Shown here piece after piece: positions 1 through 9,643 of a DNA stretch of 63,054 nt. A program made the position numbers and the translations under genes. The stretch's first letter is position 1, and every line of letters begins with the position of its first letter. Below the pieces are notes generated by a model, which searched no databases, was not told where the DNA came from, and saw nothing but the letters and a program-made list of their open reading frames with translations. The DNA comes from Spirogloea muscicola (lineage: Eukaryota; Streptophyta; Zygnematophyceae; Spirogloeales; Spirogloeaceae), in contig WELB01000113.1 of NCBI GenBank assembly GCA_009602725.1, forward strand, positions 65,450 through 128,503, in the 5' to 3' direction.

Positions 1-372
1 GTCTGTCGGATCTGAGGCTCCTCACTCGTACTTATTGAGTGATCCATCCTCCCCCTGTTTTACCATTGCATCCTCAGGCCCCTTTGTAGCTGCTCACCGC
101 TCTTAGGCCCCTCTGAACCTTTGTGAATTCTTTTTGGGCTGGCTTTTCGCAGCCCTTGCCCCCATTGGGAGTGCCACTTCTTCTTCTTCTACAACCCTAC
201 CTGCCGTGACTAGTCTGCTACCAGCCTACAATGGAAATATGATGGCCTTTTCATATCCCGTCCAGGGGGGTGCCTCCCTGACTCGCTCCTCCTGCGGCCC
301 GACCATTCTCGTGGGCTGGCTTTTGGAAGCCATCGCCCCTTTCTGGAGCTTCCCCTAGCAGGTGACGTACAT

Positions 373-792
373 TTGTCAATGTCCTTGCATTTGTACTTGG
401 CCACACATGGCCTTCCAGCTCTTAAGACACGCATTCCCTTGCTCCCAAGGTCCAGTAAGGAGCGCAAGTACTCTGACCACCCTCCAGGCGATGCCTTCGC
501 GGCACTGGCCATTGACGTACACGGGGCATTTGGCAGTGGCTGGTTGGATCTCCTCCAGCGGCTTGCCCGGGAGGCCATCGAGCGGCGGCAGGGTTCGCCA
601 GGCTTCCATGCTGCCGGCTCCCTCTCGCAGGTCTTTCGGATGAGGCTGGCGGTCTCACTGCAGCGCTCTTTGGCTCATGCGGTCCACGCGCGGGCTGGCC
701 GTGCTATGGCTGCTGCTTCCGGGTCTCGGCAAAGTGCCGCTTCTCCTGCTCCGAGTTACTCTGATCTGCTGTTGCTCACACGTGGATACTGA
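373..792 (+). mobile_element. LINE 3' end: C-terminus of RLE-type non-LTR retrotransposon ORF, subfamily 1
   Basis: An open frame ends in SYSDLLLLTRGY-stop and carries a run (KYSDHPPGDAFAALAIDVHG, then a Leu/Arg-rich helical stretch) that matches the pattern seen after the restriction-like endonuclease of non-LTR retrotransposons. Only the far C-terminus is present, so this is a 5'-truncated insertion. The stop is followed about 95 nt later by the stem-loop at 889-930. A second copy of the same subfamily lies at 28130-28281, with the terminal reading frame damaged. The upstream part (1-370) holds other degraded stem-loop tails, for example near 136-180 and 305-350. Not a host gene. Confidence 0.6.
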
Positions 793-865
793 GCAGCCAT
801 CTGCATCTCCCTCTGCACCATCTTGCACTTTGTAGTGTAGTCCTTTTTCAGCACCTCTTTCTTTG

Positions 866-935
866 GCTTTGAACATTGTCCATTCTTTTTGGGTTGGCTT
901 TGCCAGCCCCTCTTCTCAATGGGCGAGCACCTTCT
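866..935 (+). repeat. GGGYTGGC stem-loop tail (class B)
   Basis: The unit reads ACATTGTCCATTC, a T run, GGGTTGGCTTTGCCAGCCCC (a self-complementary hairpin), then CTTCTCAATGGGCGAGCAC. The same unit follows LINE ORF ends elsewhere (5540-5596, 28050-28115, 28365-28420), so this is the 3' end of the element at 373-792. It lies about 150 nt upstream of the carbonic anhydrase start codon. Confidence 0.75.
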
Positions 936-1086
936 ATCCCAAGGTCCAGCACGCCTCGTTTGCCTCCCTGCGAGAGCTGGCACTCGCGCGTTCCCCCACC
1001 CATCTTCCCCTCTTCTCCCCACCGCGGATCGCTGCTGGCTGCCGTCGTCCTGCCGCCTCTTGCGTGATACCTCCTCACGCTTCGAG

Positions 1087-2896
1087 ATGGCCAAGCTTGG
1101 CCAGCTTGCCTTATGGACACTGGTCCTCTGCACGTTGAAGAGTGCTATGGCGGCCTTCAACTATACTTCAGACGGCGAGGATTGGGTGGTGAGCAGTGCT
1201 CTCTTGACCCCCTTAGACAAGTTAGAAACTGGCACGATTGATCGTACTATTGGCATCAGACCTTGTGAACCACCCACGTCTCAGGCATTTCTGAGCAAGG
1301 TATATTACACCTTGCGCTACTACCCATGACTATGGCTGCTTGCAGCAAGTGACACAGAACGGCCTGCACCTTTTTGCTTTCAGGGTGCACACAGGCATCG
1401 TCAATGCAAAGTTGGACCTGCACTTTCCTTGTATCTTGCAGTACCTGAAAGCTAGAAGAATTTACAACATTTTACACTGACTTGTTTGCTTATGACCGGA
1501 GGTGGCAGCTGACACAGTGCCGCAACGGTCAGAAGCAATCCCCCATCAACATCGTTCTGGCGAACGTGAAGAAAGCAGGCAGCACCTCGAGCTTCGTCCT
1601 ATCATATGCAGACAGCATGGAGGTGGTTGTACTCAACACTGGCCATGCTGTTGGTGGGTTCCCAGCACGGGGCTTGTGATGCATGTCATGCAATTGTGCC
1701 AGCTTCCATGTCCGAAGGCAAGAAGTCCAATGCTCGTGCACCTCATGTATTGCAACAGTCAGGACAAGTCATCACTCTGAGAGATGAACCACTTGCAATA
1801 GCAACACAAGATGAGGCAGCTGGTTCACGTATAATAATTGGAAGCGAAGGCTGCGTCAAAAGTGTTGACTCAGCCTCACTCTGCTTCTCTACTTCAGAGG
1901 TCGTGCCCGCAGAGGGCACCACGAATCAGCTGGAGACACCAGATGGAGAGGTCTGGGGCCTGATCCAAATTCACTGGCATGCATACAGCGAGCACGCTAT
2001 TGACGGCCTTTTTGGGGCACTAGAAGGCCACTTTGTCCACACCAATGTCAGAAACAAATCGAGGATTGCCGTCGTGGGGGTGATCTACAAGTTGGACCCC
2101 CTTAACAAGGCAAACAAGATCCTAAACACGTGAGTTTTCTAGCCTGGTGCTGAAAGGTCAACTTGCTTGTACGGCAAGGATACAATGTCCTTAGTAGCAA
2201 GCAGCATAAGATATACAGCATAGCACATACAGGAATTGTGATACTGAGGGTAGGCTGACGCAATTCTGGGGTTGATACAACCTTCATCTCTGACTTCATG
2301 TGCAGCATCTTGCCATCTGCTCCACATACAGTCTCGAACCTCACTGTTAAGGTCACTGTGAATCCAAAGAGCTTTTTGACCACGAGTGCAGCATCATCGG
2401 CCCTTGACTTTTACACATACGAGGGCAGCCTTACGACCCCATCCTGTAACCAGACCGTCCAGTGGTATGTCCTGCAGAAGTTCCAGACTGTCTCAGTAGA
2501 CCAGGTGACCACACCTTCACTCTCTCAATGCGTAGCTGCCTGTGAAGCATCTCGCTAAGGAATCTGACTCAGGCTCATTTCAGTGGAATTTATGCTCAGG
2601 CTACTACTCGCTTGTGAAGACCACATTCCAGCAGTGCTCGCTGGTCCAGCTGAGTCTACTTACTGCGCACAAAAACTTGTGCAATGTATGTGGAACTATT
2701 TCAATCGGCAATTTCGGCAGTGAGCATTGGCGAACGCGAGAACAACCGGCCCCCAGAGCCGCTTCATGGGCGTGTTGTCACATCCTACTCAGTTAAAAAG
2801 CAGCACAAGAAGAAAAATCAGATTATGGTTGTCTCTTGGACATCAAAGAGCAGCTTCTGCAGCCACATCAGTACTTCTTGTTGGTTGTCTAGCTGA
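1087..2896 (+). CDS. Alpha-type carbonic anhydrase, secreted or luminal (multi-exon)
   Basis: Reversible hydration of CO2 to bicarbonate. Exon 1 starts at ATG 1087 with a signal-peptide-like start (MAKLGQLALWTLVLCTLKSAMA). Later exons carry the alpha-CA signature in order: CRNGQKQSPINI near 1515-1560; QIHWHAYSEHAIDG near 1965-2005, with two zinc-binding His in HWH; EGHFVH near 2023-2040, with the third zinc-ligand His; LTTPSCNQTVQW near 2430-2465; and NNRPPEPLHGRVV near 2742-2780. The Cys in CRNG and in TPSC are the pair that forms the usual alpha-CA disulfide. Visible splice borders include a donor at the end of exon 1 (DWV then GTGAGC), an acceptor before the EVVPAEG exon and a donor after KILNT. 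The signal peptide suggests a periplasmic, extracellular or thylakoid-lumen enzyme of the carbon-concentrating type. The last exon end is uncertain; reading on gives a stop at 2896. Confidence 0.9.
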
Positions 2897-3770
2897 AGAA
2901 AGTCTGCTGAGTTGTCCTTATTTGGGTCGCCCTTGCATTTAAATGTGGAGCAATGCTGAAGGGCTTTCCCTCAGCACTTGGAGCGACGGCTCGCGGCCTT
3001 TTACATTCCATAGGTGAAAGGTTTGCAGATTTCCGTGACATTGATCCTCAGAAGCTGATGCCAGGTGCTTGCTGCTGGTTCCACGGGGTGCTGGTTTTGG
3101 GGTTTATTTGCAGAGCCACAGTAGTATATATGGCAGAGGTGGCCAGCTAAGAACAGGAAGCTTGTTGGTGCACCATGGCCCAAAATGTAGCAGTTTTGTC
3201 CAAGAAAGCAGCTCTCAAGACATCTGTAGCTGATTGGCAAACAAAATAGGATACACCTGGTGCTGCCATGCCAGCGATGCTGATGATGAGTAGGCTTAGT
3301 TGAAGTGAGGCAAAGGAAAACTTACTCAACCTGTAAACACTATCAGGAGTCAGAAAGATGAAGATTGTTGAGCCATTTCTTTGAATTAGAAGAAAATACT
3401 CTCCTCGTTCTGCCAACGGCCTCTCAGAAAGTGGGAAAAGACTAGGACCCCATTCTTTTCACAGAGGTCAGGATTGACCTTTGCTGCAGCTATGCTTTGG
3501 CTCAGACTATCCTGGTGGGTCGGCGGAGGAACGATGAGAAGGATGATATTGCCTTTTCCAGAAGGGCCGACTCTTTCTTGGTGTCAGCCCAATCAACCTC
3601 CGGCACATAGAGGTTCCGTTCTTGCTCTGCTGAGCCCCATCTGCTGTGTTGCTCGCCCACTTTGACGTCCTTGATGGGGCACTTCAGAAAAAGCAAGGGT
3701 GCAGGGGCGCCAAGAGACACTTACTGACACCCTTTTATCATAGCCCCTTGCGTAGCTGCTGTTTGGACTT
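2897..3770. other. Intergenic stretch without recognisable gene
   Basis: Only short, compositionally unconvincing open frames are present on both strands. The first part is probably the 3' UTR of the carbonic anhydrase gene. A degraded stem-loop tail of the intergenic repeat family appears at its right edge, near 3780-3830. Confidence 0.4.
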
Positions 3771-3980
3771 TCGGCTCCTTCGAACCTTGTCCATTTCTCC
3801 AGCCATTGCCCCATTTATAGAAGCTTCTTTTCCCTCTTCTGCTGGCCCTCAAGAGCCACCAATTGCACCTATGAGAAGTTTGCTCCCCTGATTATAATTG
3901 CTCCCCTAATTACAAACAGCGGTGCTGCTAGCCCAACGAATGTCGGGTGGCGGGCTCAGTCACTCCCCCAACCCCCGAGA

Positions 3981-4605
3981 TTGTCCGATATAAAATCGAG
4001 CTCCCTCAGACCTTGTCCATTGCTTTGGGCTGGCCTTTCCCAGCCACCAGTCAATCTGGCCGCGCTTCTGCTAGATTATAATGTGGCCTGGCTTTCACAG
4101 CCCTCAGCCGCATCCCTACCTGGTTTGTCCCCTTGTGGGCTGGCTTTGCACTGCCCGGTTCACTTGCGCGCAGGCCGAGCTTTGGCGGCGGCCTCCGGCT
4201 TCCGTCAGGGCGACGTCTTTCCGCCAGCTAGCTTCTCGGACCTGCATCTCCTGTCTAGAGGTTACTGAACGTTCCCTGGCTGATGTCATAGTCCTAGTCG
4301 TTCGCACTCCGGCTCCCTCAGACTTTGTCCATTCTTTTGGGCTGGCCTTTCCCAGCCACCAGTCAATCTGGCCGCGCTTCCTCGCCCTCTTTGGACGAGC
4401 TTACTTACGTAGTCCTCGTCCCCTTGTGGAAGAGCTCTGCTCCTTCATCCTGTCAGCCTGTGTGCAGCGAGCTCAGGCTCATGCTCTGCACCAGAAAGCT
4501 GGTCGAGTGTTAGCTGGTGGCACACGTCAGCTGGTGACACAAGGGCTTGTCAAATTGCGTCCGTATTCGGGCATCACTTGCCGACCTCTACGTACTGACT
4601 CGTGA
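3981..4605 (+). mobile_element. Two adjacent LINE 3' ends with class B stem-loops
   Basis: The first tail ends in FSDLHLLSRGY-stop at 4268. About 55 nt later comes TTTGTCCATTC and a GGGCTGGCC...CAGCC hairpin (4325-4365), followed by CACCAGTCAATCTGGCCGCG. A second, frame-damaged tail (LQRAQAHALHQKAG-like, then a degraded Y-L-TR end) runs to about 4605 and is followed at 4621-4710 by the class A tail (AGCAGGTGAT, then TGTACTTGGC). Two further hairpins lie at 4020-4065 and 4083-4110. These are truncated insertions stacked head to tail, not genes. Confidence 0.6.
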
Positions 4606-4884
4606 GAACTGAGCGGTTCAGCTTAGCAGGTGATCTCCATCTGTCGATGTGCTTGCCTATGTACTTGGCTACTCAGGCCCTCCATCACTCAATATACACT
4701 CCATTCCTTCATCAGGTCTCAAGTGATTTGCTCGTCTGAGTTTTGCGCTTGGAGACTACTATCCTGCTTTCTCGTACTCTGTTCATTCTATTTTGGGCTG
4801 GCTTTTCCAGCCCCTTTTCTCAAGGGGCGAGCACTTTTTTCTTTTTTCTGCGCCATCCGGCCCTTGTCAGACCTTGTACATACC

Positions 4885-5663
4885 TTTTCGCCGCACACTT
4901 GACATTGTGGGCGTGCAACCTGGTGGAGGACCACGGGCCCTGGTCGACGTTGTTGTTTCGGAGGCATATAAAGGCCCAGCATCAACACACATTGCTGGGC
5001 ACGCAGTGGGCGGAGCAGAGCAAACAAAACTGCGGCATTACTCCGATTACCCCCAATGCGATCAACTCCTGCCAGCTGCAATCGACATCTTTGGCTGTCT
5101 GGGTCCTCGCTTCCACACTCTGCTTCAAAACATTGCCAATCTAGGCTACACGAGACGTGCAGATGTGTTTCCGGCTGAGATGGGCTTGCCAGCTGCATAT
5201 CTGTCGCTCTTGCGACGACGAGTTTCGGCCTGTTTGCAGCGTGCTCAGGCTAGTGCCTTGCACCAGAAAGCTGGGCGAGCTCCAGTAGGTGGCAGAAGGG
5301 CTCCGTTCCTGGCATCTAGTATTCATGCATCGAGTAGTGACCTTTATGTTTTGACCCGTGGTTATTGAGCGGGTCAATCTGCTGTCCAGGGGACCCACTT
5401 CCAGGACCCTAGCCTCTCTGATTTGCGGCTGCTTAGCAGGGGTTACTGAGTGATTTGTAGCTGCTTTCTTTCTTTGTCTGCTTTGGTTTCTTAGCGCTTC
5501 CTCTGGCTTCCTCTGGCCCCCTTCTCGTTCTTTGTTCATTCTTTTTTGGGCTGGCTTGTCCAGCCCCTATCCTCAATGGGCGAGCCCTTTCTTCTTGATT
5601 TTTAGATGTGCTTGCCTTTGTACCTGGCCATTTGGCCTACATTTCTTTCTAATACACGATCTC
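4885..5663 (+). mobile_element. RLE-type LINE, C-terminal endonuclease region plus 3' UTR, subfamily 2
   Basis: An open frame from about 4885 to 5368 encodes TLDIVGVQPGGGPRALVDVV (an endonuclease-like D...VDV core), then KLRHYSDYPQCDQLLPAAID and a Leu/Arg-rich helical C-terminus ending SSSDLYVLTRGY-stop. It is the 5'-truncated counterpart of the longer minus-strand copy at 33208-34800. Bases 5220-5384 are identical to the reverse complement of 43705-43869. The 3' UTR is interrupted at 5385-5596 by another element and resumes at 5597-5663. The left boundary is abrupt, next to a class B hairpin (4795-4830). Encoded function is inferred from family pattern only. Confidence 0.75.
5385..5596 (+). 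mobile_element. 212-nt nested LINE tail insertion (subfamily 3)
   Basis: This block is absent from the otherwise identical copy near 43693-43705 (minus strand). It contains the last 19 codons of an ORF (GTHFQDP...SLSDLRLLSRGY-stop), about 95 nt of pyrimidine-rich UTR, TTTGTTCATTC, a GGGCTGGCTTGTCCAGCCCC hairpin and the end CAATGGGCGAGCCCTTTCTT. In the intact copy, 11 nt (TAGGTTATGTA) stand at the insertion point and are missing here. This gives direct evidence for the element's 3' terminus and for 5'-truncated integration. Confidence 0.8.
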
Positions 5664-5712
5664 TTCTCTTTGGGCTGGTCTCTCACAGCCATTGCCGTCA
5701 ATTGGAAGAGCT
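5655..5712 (+). repeat. Class B stem-loop tail upstream of PGRL1
   Basis: CTCTTTGGGCTGGTCTCTCACAGCC hairpin variant followed by ATTGCCGTCAATTGGAAGAGC. This is the 'TCTCACAGCCAYYGCC' subtype, also seen at 28442, 28514, 28597, 37695 and 46370. It lies 85 nt upstream of the PGRL1 start codon. Confidence 0.7.
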
Positions 5713-5796
5713 GTTCGTTCGCTGGTCCTTAGCCCAGCAGACTAGTTCGATACACGCAGCCGCCACTGCCGCGGTGCTTGGTGCTCCGCGCCCGCC

Positions 5797-8700
5797 ATGG
5801 CGGCGGCCAGGTGCTGCCTGGCGCCCGCTACCGCGGACCTCGTGCGCCCGCTTCTGCCCCGCGGCACAGGGGTGGCTTTCCCAGTAGCCGTCGGCGGCGG
5901 CTTCCGGTGCGCGGCAGCCGCCTCCACCACAAAGTGCGTCAAGGGGTGGCCGGTACCTCGGGTGCCAGCTGATGGTAGCGCCCCGCGGCGGCGCGCTGCC
6001 AGCGGCGTCACGGCGCGTGCATCCAAGGAGAGCGGTGAGGGCTCACGGTTCCCTGGCCTTACCTGCTGGCACCGGCGCTACTGGACCTAGGCCAGCGGCG
6101 GCAGGCCTCGGCTCTGCGTGCTTTAGGCCGTCCATAGTATGAATGTGAAATCACTGAGCATTTATTGGCTGCCGCAGCAAGCTCCTGGCGTCTCCATCTC
6201 ATGCACCTACGATTCCGTGCTTTCGTTGAGGCAAATTCTTTGTTACAGTCAGTGACAATGCCGCTCTGCCTGCCTGTGCGCGCGGTGGGGTTACGCCTGT
6301 CTGTGTCCTGCCGTTCAGCTCCAGACACCACAACCGAGATGGAAGTGTCGGACAGACGCATATTGCAGTATTGTGACATTGACAAGAAGAAAGACAAGCG
6401 GACCATTGGCGAGATGGAGCAGGACTTCTTGGATGCGCTAAGGGTATATTGGCTTGCTGCACAGCCAGTTGCATACAGAAAATTGCGGTTATGCCTTAAG
6501 CTGGCGGTATCTTGCATTGCTTAGCAACTTTCTCTCGTGACACTACTGTGGCTTGTGGTTGTACCAGCTGCCTTTCAGTTCTGAATAAGCGTCAAGCTTG
6601 GTGGACTGCTAGGAACGACTTCTGACTAAGGGTTCTGTTGTAGAGATTCTGCCTTCTTCTCGTGTTCCTCAAGGCAGCAACTTATGACTAACACCGAGGC
6701 GCTTGGCTGGAGCATCTGTTTTGGCAGTCTTACTACTTTGACGAAGAACCGATGATGTCTAATGAGGAGTTTGACAACCTTAAGGAGGAGCTGATGTGGA
6801 ACGGCAGCGGCGTGGTTATGCTCAGTGAGTAACTTACTAAGATACTTACCGGACTGTATGATAAGGACATCTTCAAAGGTAGGGCAGGGGTACTAGTTGT
6901 CAAGCTGCCAATGTAGCCACATATCTCTTCTGCAGGTACTGAGGAGATGAAATTCATGGAGGCGTCATTGGCATATCAAGCTGGCAAAAGTATCATGAGT
7001 GATGAGGAGTATGACTCTTTGAAGAGGAAATTGAAGGTAAGAACTGCCCTTTTGCTTATGGTGTGATTCAATCTAAGTGGAGGTCATGAGGCAGGGTGCT
7101 ACCTTGCTCGGGAGCAAGTCTAAGCTGTTGCTGCGTGACATTTTCAGAAAGCCAGCAGCCGAGTTGCTGTGGAGGGACCAAGATGCAGCCTTCGTTCTCG
7201 TCAGGTCAGACATTTCCCTCCCCAGCAACCGCAGCTGCTACTTTGGCAGGTCTGTCACAGGCACATCATGATCTGCAGGCTACTTGGAGGGAAACGTTTG
7301 CAGGCTTATGATACTGATTAGGTCACTTACAAGCACGGGCCTACTTGATGTGGTTGCTGACTCTCCCTTGTTCAATTGCATTCAGGTTGTGAGTGACCTC
7401 CAGTTGGATTATTTGCGCATGACTCTACTACAAGTTCCTGCTGTCATTGCGACCCTAACCTTGTGAGGGATATATCATGTGCTGGTCAACTTAAGCTTGC
7501 CATGTTAGACGAGCAATCACACCACGCTTGTGTATGGACACTGCTGCTCACTGAGCACATGCTGAAATATGCAGCTTGTCTAGCTGATCTATGATGTGAG
7601 ACAGCCCCCTGCGGATGCTCACTGTATGAAGGCCATGTCCTGCAGAGTGTTTTTCTTGGACGATTTGACTGGATTTGAGCTCACTTACTTGCTTGAGGTA
7701 CATTCGGCTGACTGCATGCATCGATTGACTTACCATGCTTCCAATTTGATGTGTGATATTGAGGTCTGGAAGATTATGTTGGATTATGCAGTCCCTTGAA
7801 GTATTAAGAGTGGCACATACAACAGAACGTTATATGTGCCCTGTTGTTGTGAACATATCAACGTTCTGTGTCTGGTTGAGCTACTCATATGTTCACATCT
7901 CCCGCTTGTCTTTTAGCTTCCAGAGCCGTACAGCTTCTTATTCACATGGTTCATTGTCCTCCCCTTCACATACTTTGTGGCTTCAAGGCTCACAAATTAT
8001 CTCGTCAAGGACTTTCTCATTCTCACGGTGAGCATCAATAATACCAACGAAGACCAGAAGTATGAGACTGGCTGGCAATCCTTGCCAGTCTTGTGCTGTA
8101 ACAATTTCTCTTGCCATTGAAGAAGTCATCACTATGCTCCTATTACAAACATTGGGGTCAAAGTCAAGATTTGTAGCGCCAGAAGCTTCAGTATCAAGGC
8201 CTGGCGACTTAAGAATGAACCTGTGGTTTTCCTGCTACGGGCAGGGGCCTTGTCCAGAATGTAGTCACGAGAATCGAAGTTTCTTTGGCACAATATTGAC
8301 AATAAAAAATGACCAGACAGTCAATGACGTCAAGTGCGAGAAGTAAGCTTCAATGCCTCCTTCTCAGACCCTGAATGTGCAAAGGCTTGTTAACCTTTGC
8401 ATTGGCCCAGACGGTTTTGATTGCTCTTCGCTTCTCTGCTCGTCATCTCGGATGAAATGGCTTGGAAAAGGACCTGTAATGTTAGCTGTTACAGCCTTGA
8501 ACGCTTGAAGTATCATGTAACCCTTCATCTGCAATACAGACAACAGTCTCAGAAGTTGTGTGCTGTGCACTACTGTCTTGCTTACCTGCAGATGTGGCAC
8601 TGCTCTTAAGTTTGACGCGGATACAAGGCGCATCACAATCAACCCCAACCCTCCACCTCCCAAGGTTGTCTATGTGCATGAAATCCGGCTCATGACAAGC

Positions 8701-8799
8701 CCTACATTGTTGAGGTTTAGTGGCCCCGGAGTAGCTTTAGCTTGGTATTTAGAAGGCTTGTCTTCCGTGATCCTTGCACTGTTTCCCTTGCTTGGTTAG
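5797..8799 (+). CDS. PGRL1: PGRL1, PGR5-like protein 1 (thylakoid; cyclic electron flow), about 9-10 exons
   Basis: PGRL1 partners PGR5 in antimycin-sensitive cyclic electron flow around photosystem I, in the thylakoid membrane. ATG 5797 opens an Ala/Arg-rich transit-like exon. Exon matches follow in family order: TIGEMEQDFLDALR (to 6440), YYFDEEPMMSNEEFDNLKEE (from 6730), EEMKFMEASLAYQAGK (from 6937), VAVEGPRCSLRSRQ (about 7148-7204), VVSDLQLDYLRMTLLQVPAV (from 7386), VFFLDDLTGFELTYLLE (from 7647), LPEPYSFLFTWF with a membrane span (from 7918), GPCPECSHENRSFFGTILTI (from 8248) and KCGTALKFDADTRRITI (from 8592). Two membrane spans flank the DDLTGFE loop. The redox Cys set is visible: PRC, CPEC and C-x2-C split across the last intron. 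Exon phases agree at the junctions checked. The final codons are unsure: read-through gives a stop at 8799, but a further intron after PPPPK is possible. Confidence 0.93.
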
Positions 8800-9640
8800 C
8801 TTCACAAGGAATGAAAGGGGGTATAGGGTTGGCAACTCTGGTCATAAGGTCATACAGTGATTGACGTGTTTAGGCAGCAATGAGTAAGGCTCTTGCTACT
8901 GGTCTGCATCATACTGACCCCAATATGATCCTGACGCACACAGGCTCCAGCAAAAGGCAAATCAGCTTCAAAAGCCTCGGCTTAAGGCTTCCATTTACAT
9001 TGCAGATTACTTTGTCATTGGCAGTCTCAGACTGCTGCATACTGAAGACATGTAGTATTCATAGACCAGTACTGTCTTTGACACAAGCAGATTGCTACGT
9101 GCCTTGATGCACCGCTTCAGGGCCCTCTAGCTGCAGATTGGGCCCTGAAATTACTTAGTGGAAATGCCCCACTATTCTTTACACGTCCTGGTTCTGTCAA
9201 TGACACTGATTTAGAAGGTGCACCTGATTAGCGGCAAGCACTTGTGCAGTCTTCTGACATTTGGCAAGTGAAAGTTGCAATGTAGTCAGAGGTAGAGAGT
9301 ATTCCCCAAAGAGTAGCAAAGCCTGAAAGGCCAGCCCAAAGTAGAATGGACTGTTCTTTCTTTACTCTGGGCTGGCCAGTCTCAGCCACCGCTCATTACT
9401 GGAAGAGTCTTTCTTTGGGAGGGACAGATTGGAGCTCTTCATCACTTTTGAGGCAAATAAGGGAGGGACCTTCTTCAAGGAAGGGCGATAGCTGTGAATG
9501 GCCAACCCGGAGAGACTGGACAAGGTCCTAGGGCAAAGCCATGTGTCAGCAGCCATCTAAATGGCTGCAGCTCAGTGTGAAGGGGTTGGAAGACAGTAAT
9601 TCTCAATGATGAGTGCCCGTTTTACAAAGTCCCTAATCAT
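8800..9640. other. Convergent intergenic region between PGRL1 and the oxidoreductase
   Basis: No convincing open frame. It must hold both 3' UTRs. A pair of opposed stem-loop tails sits at 9328-9345 (minus) and 9366-9410 (plus: GGGCTGGCCAGTCTCAGCC then CATTACTGGAAGAG), with only about 20 nt between them. Confidence 0.45.
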
Positions 9641-9643
9641 TAA

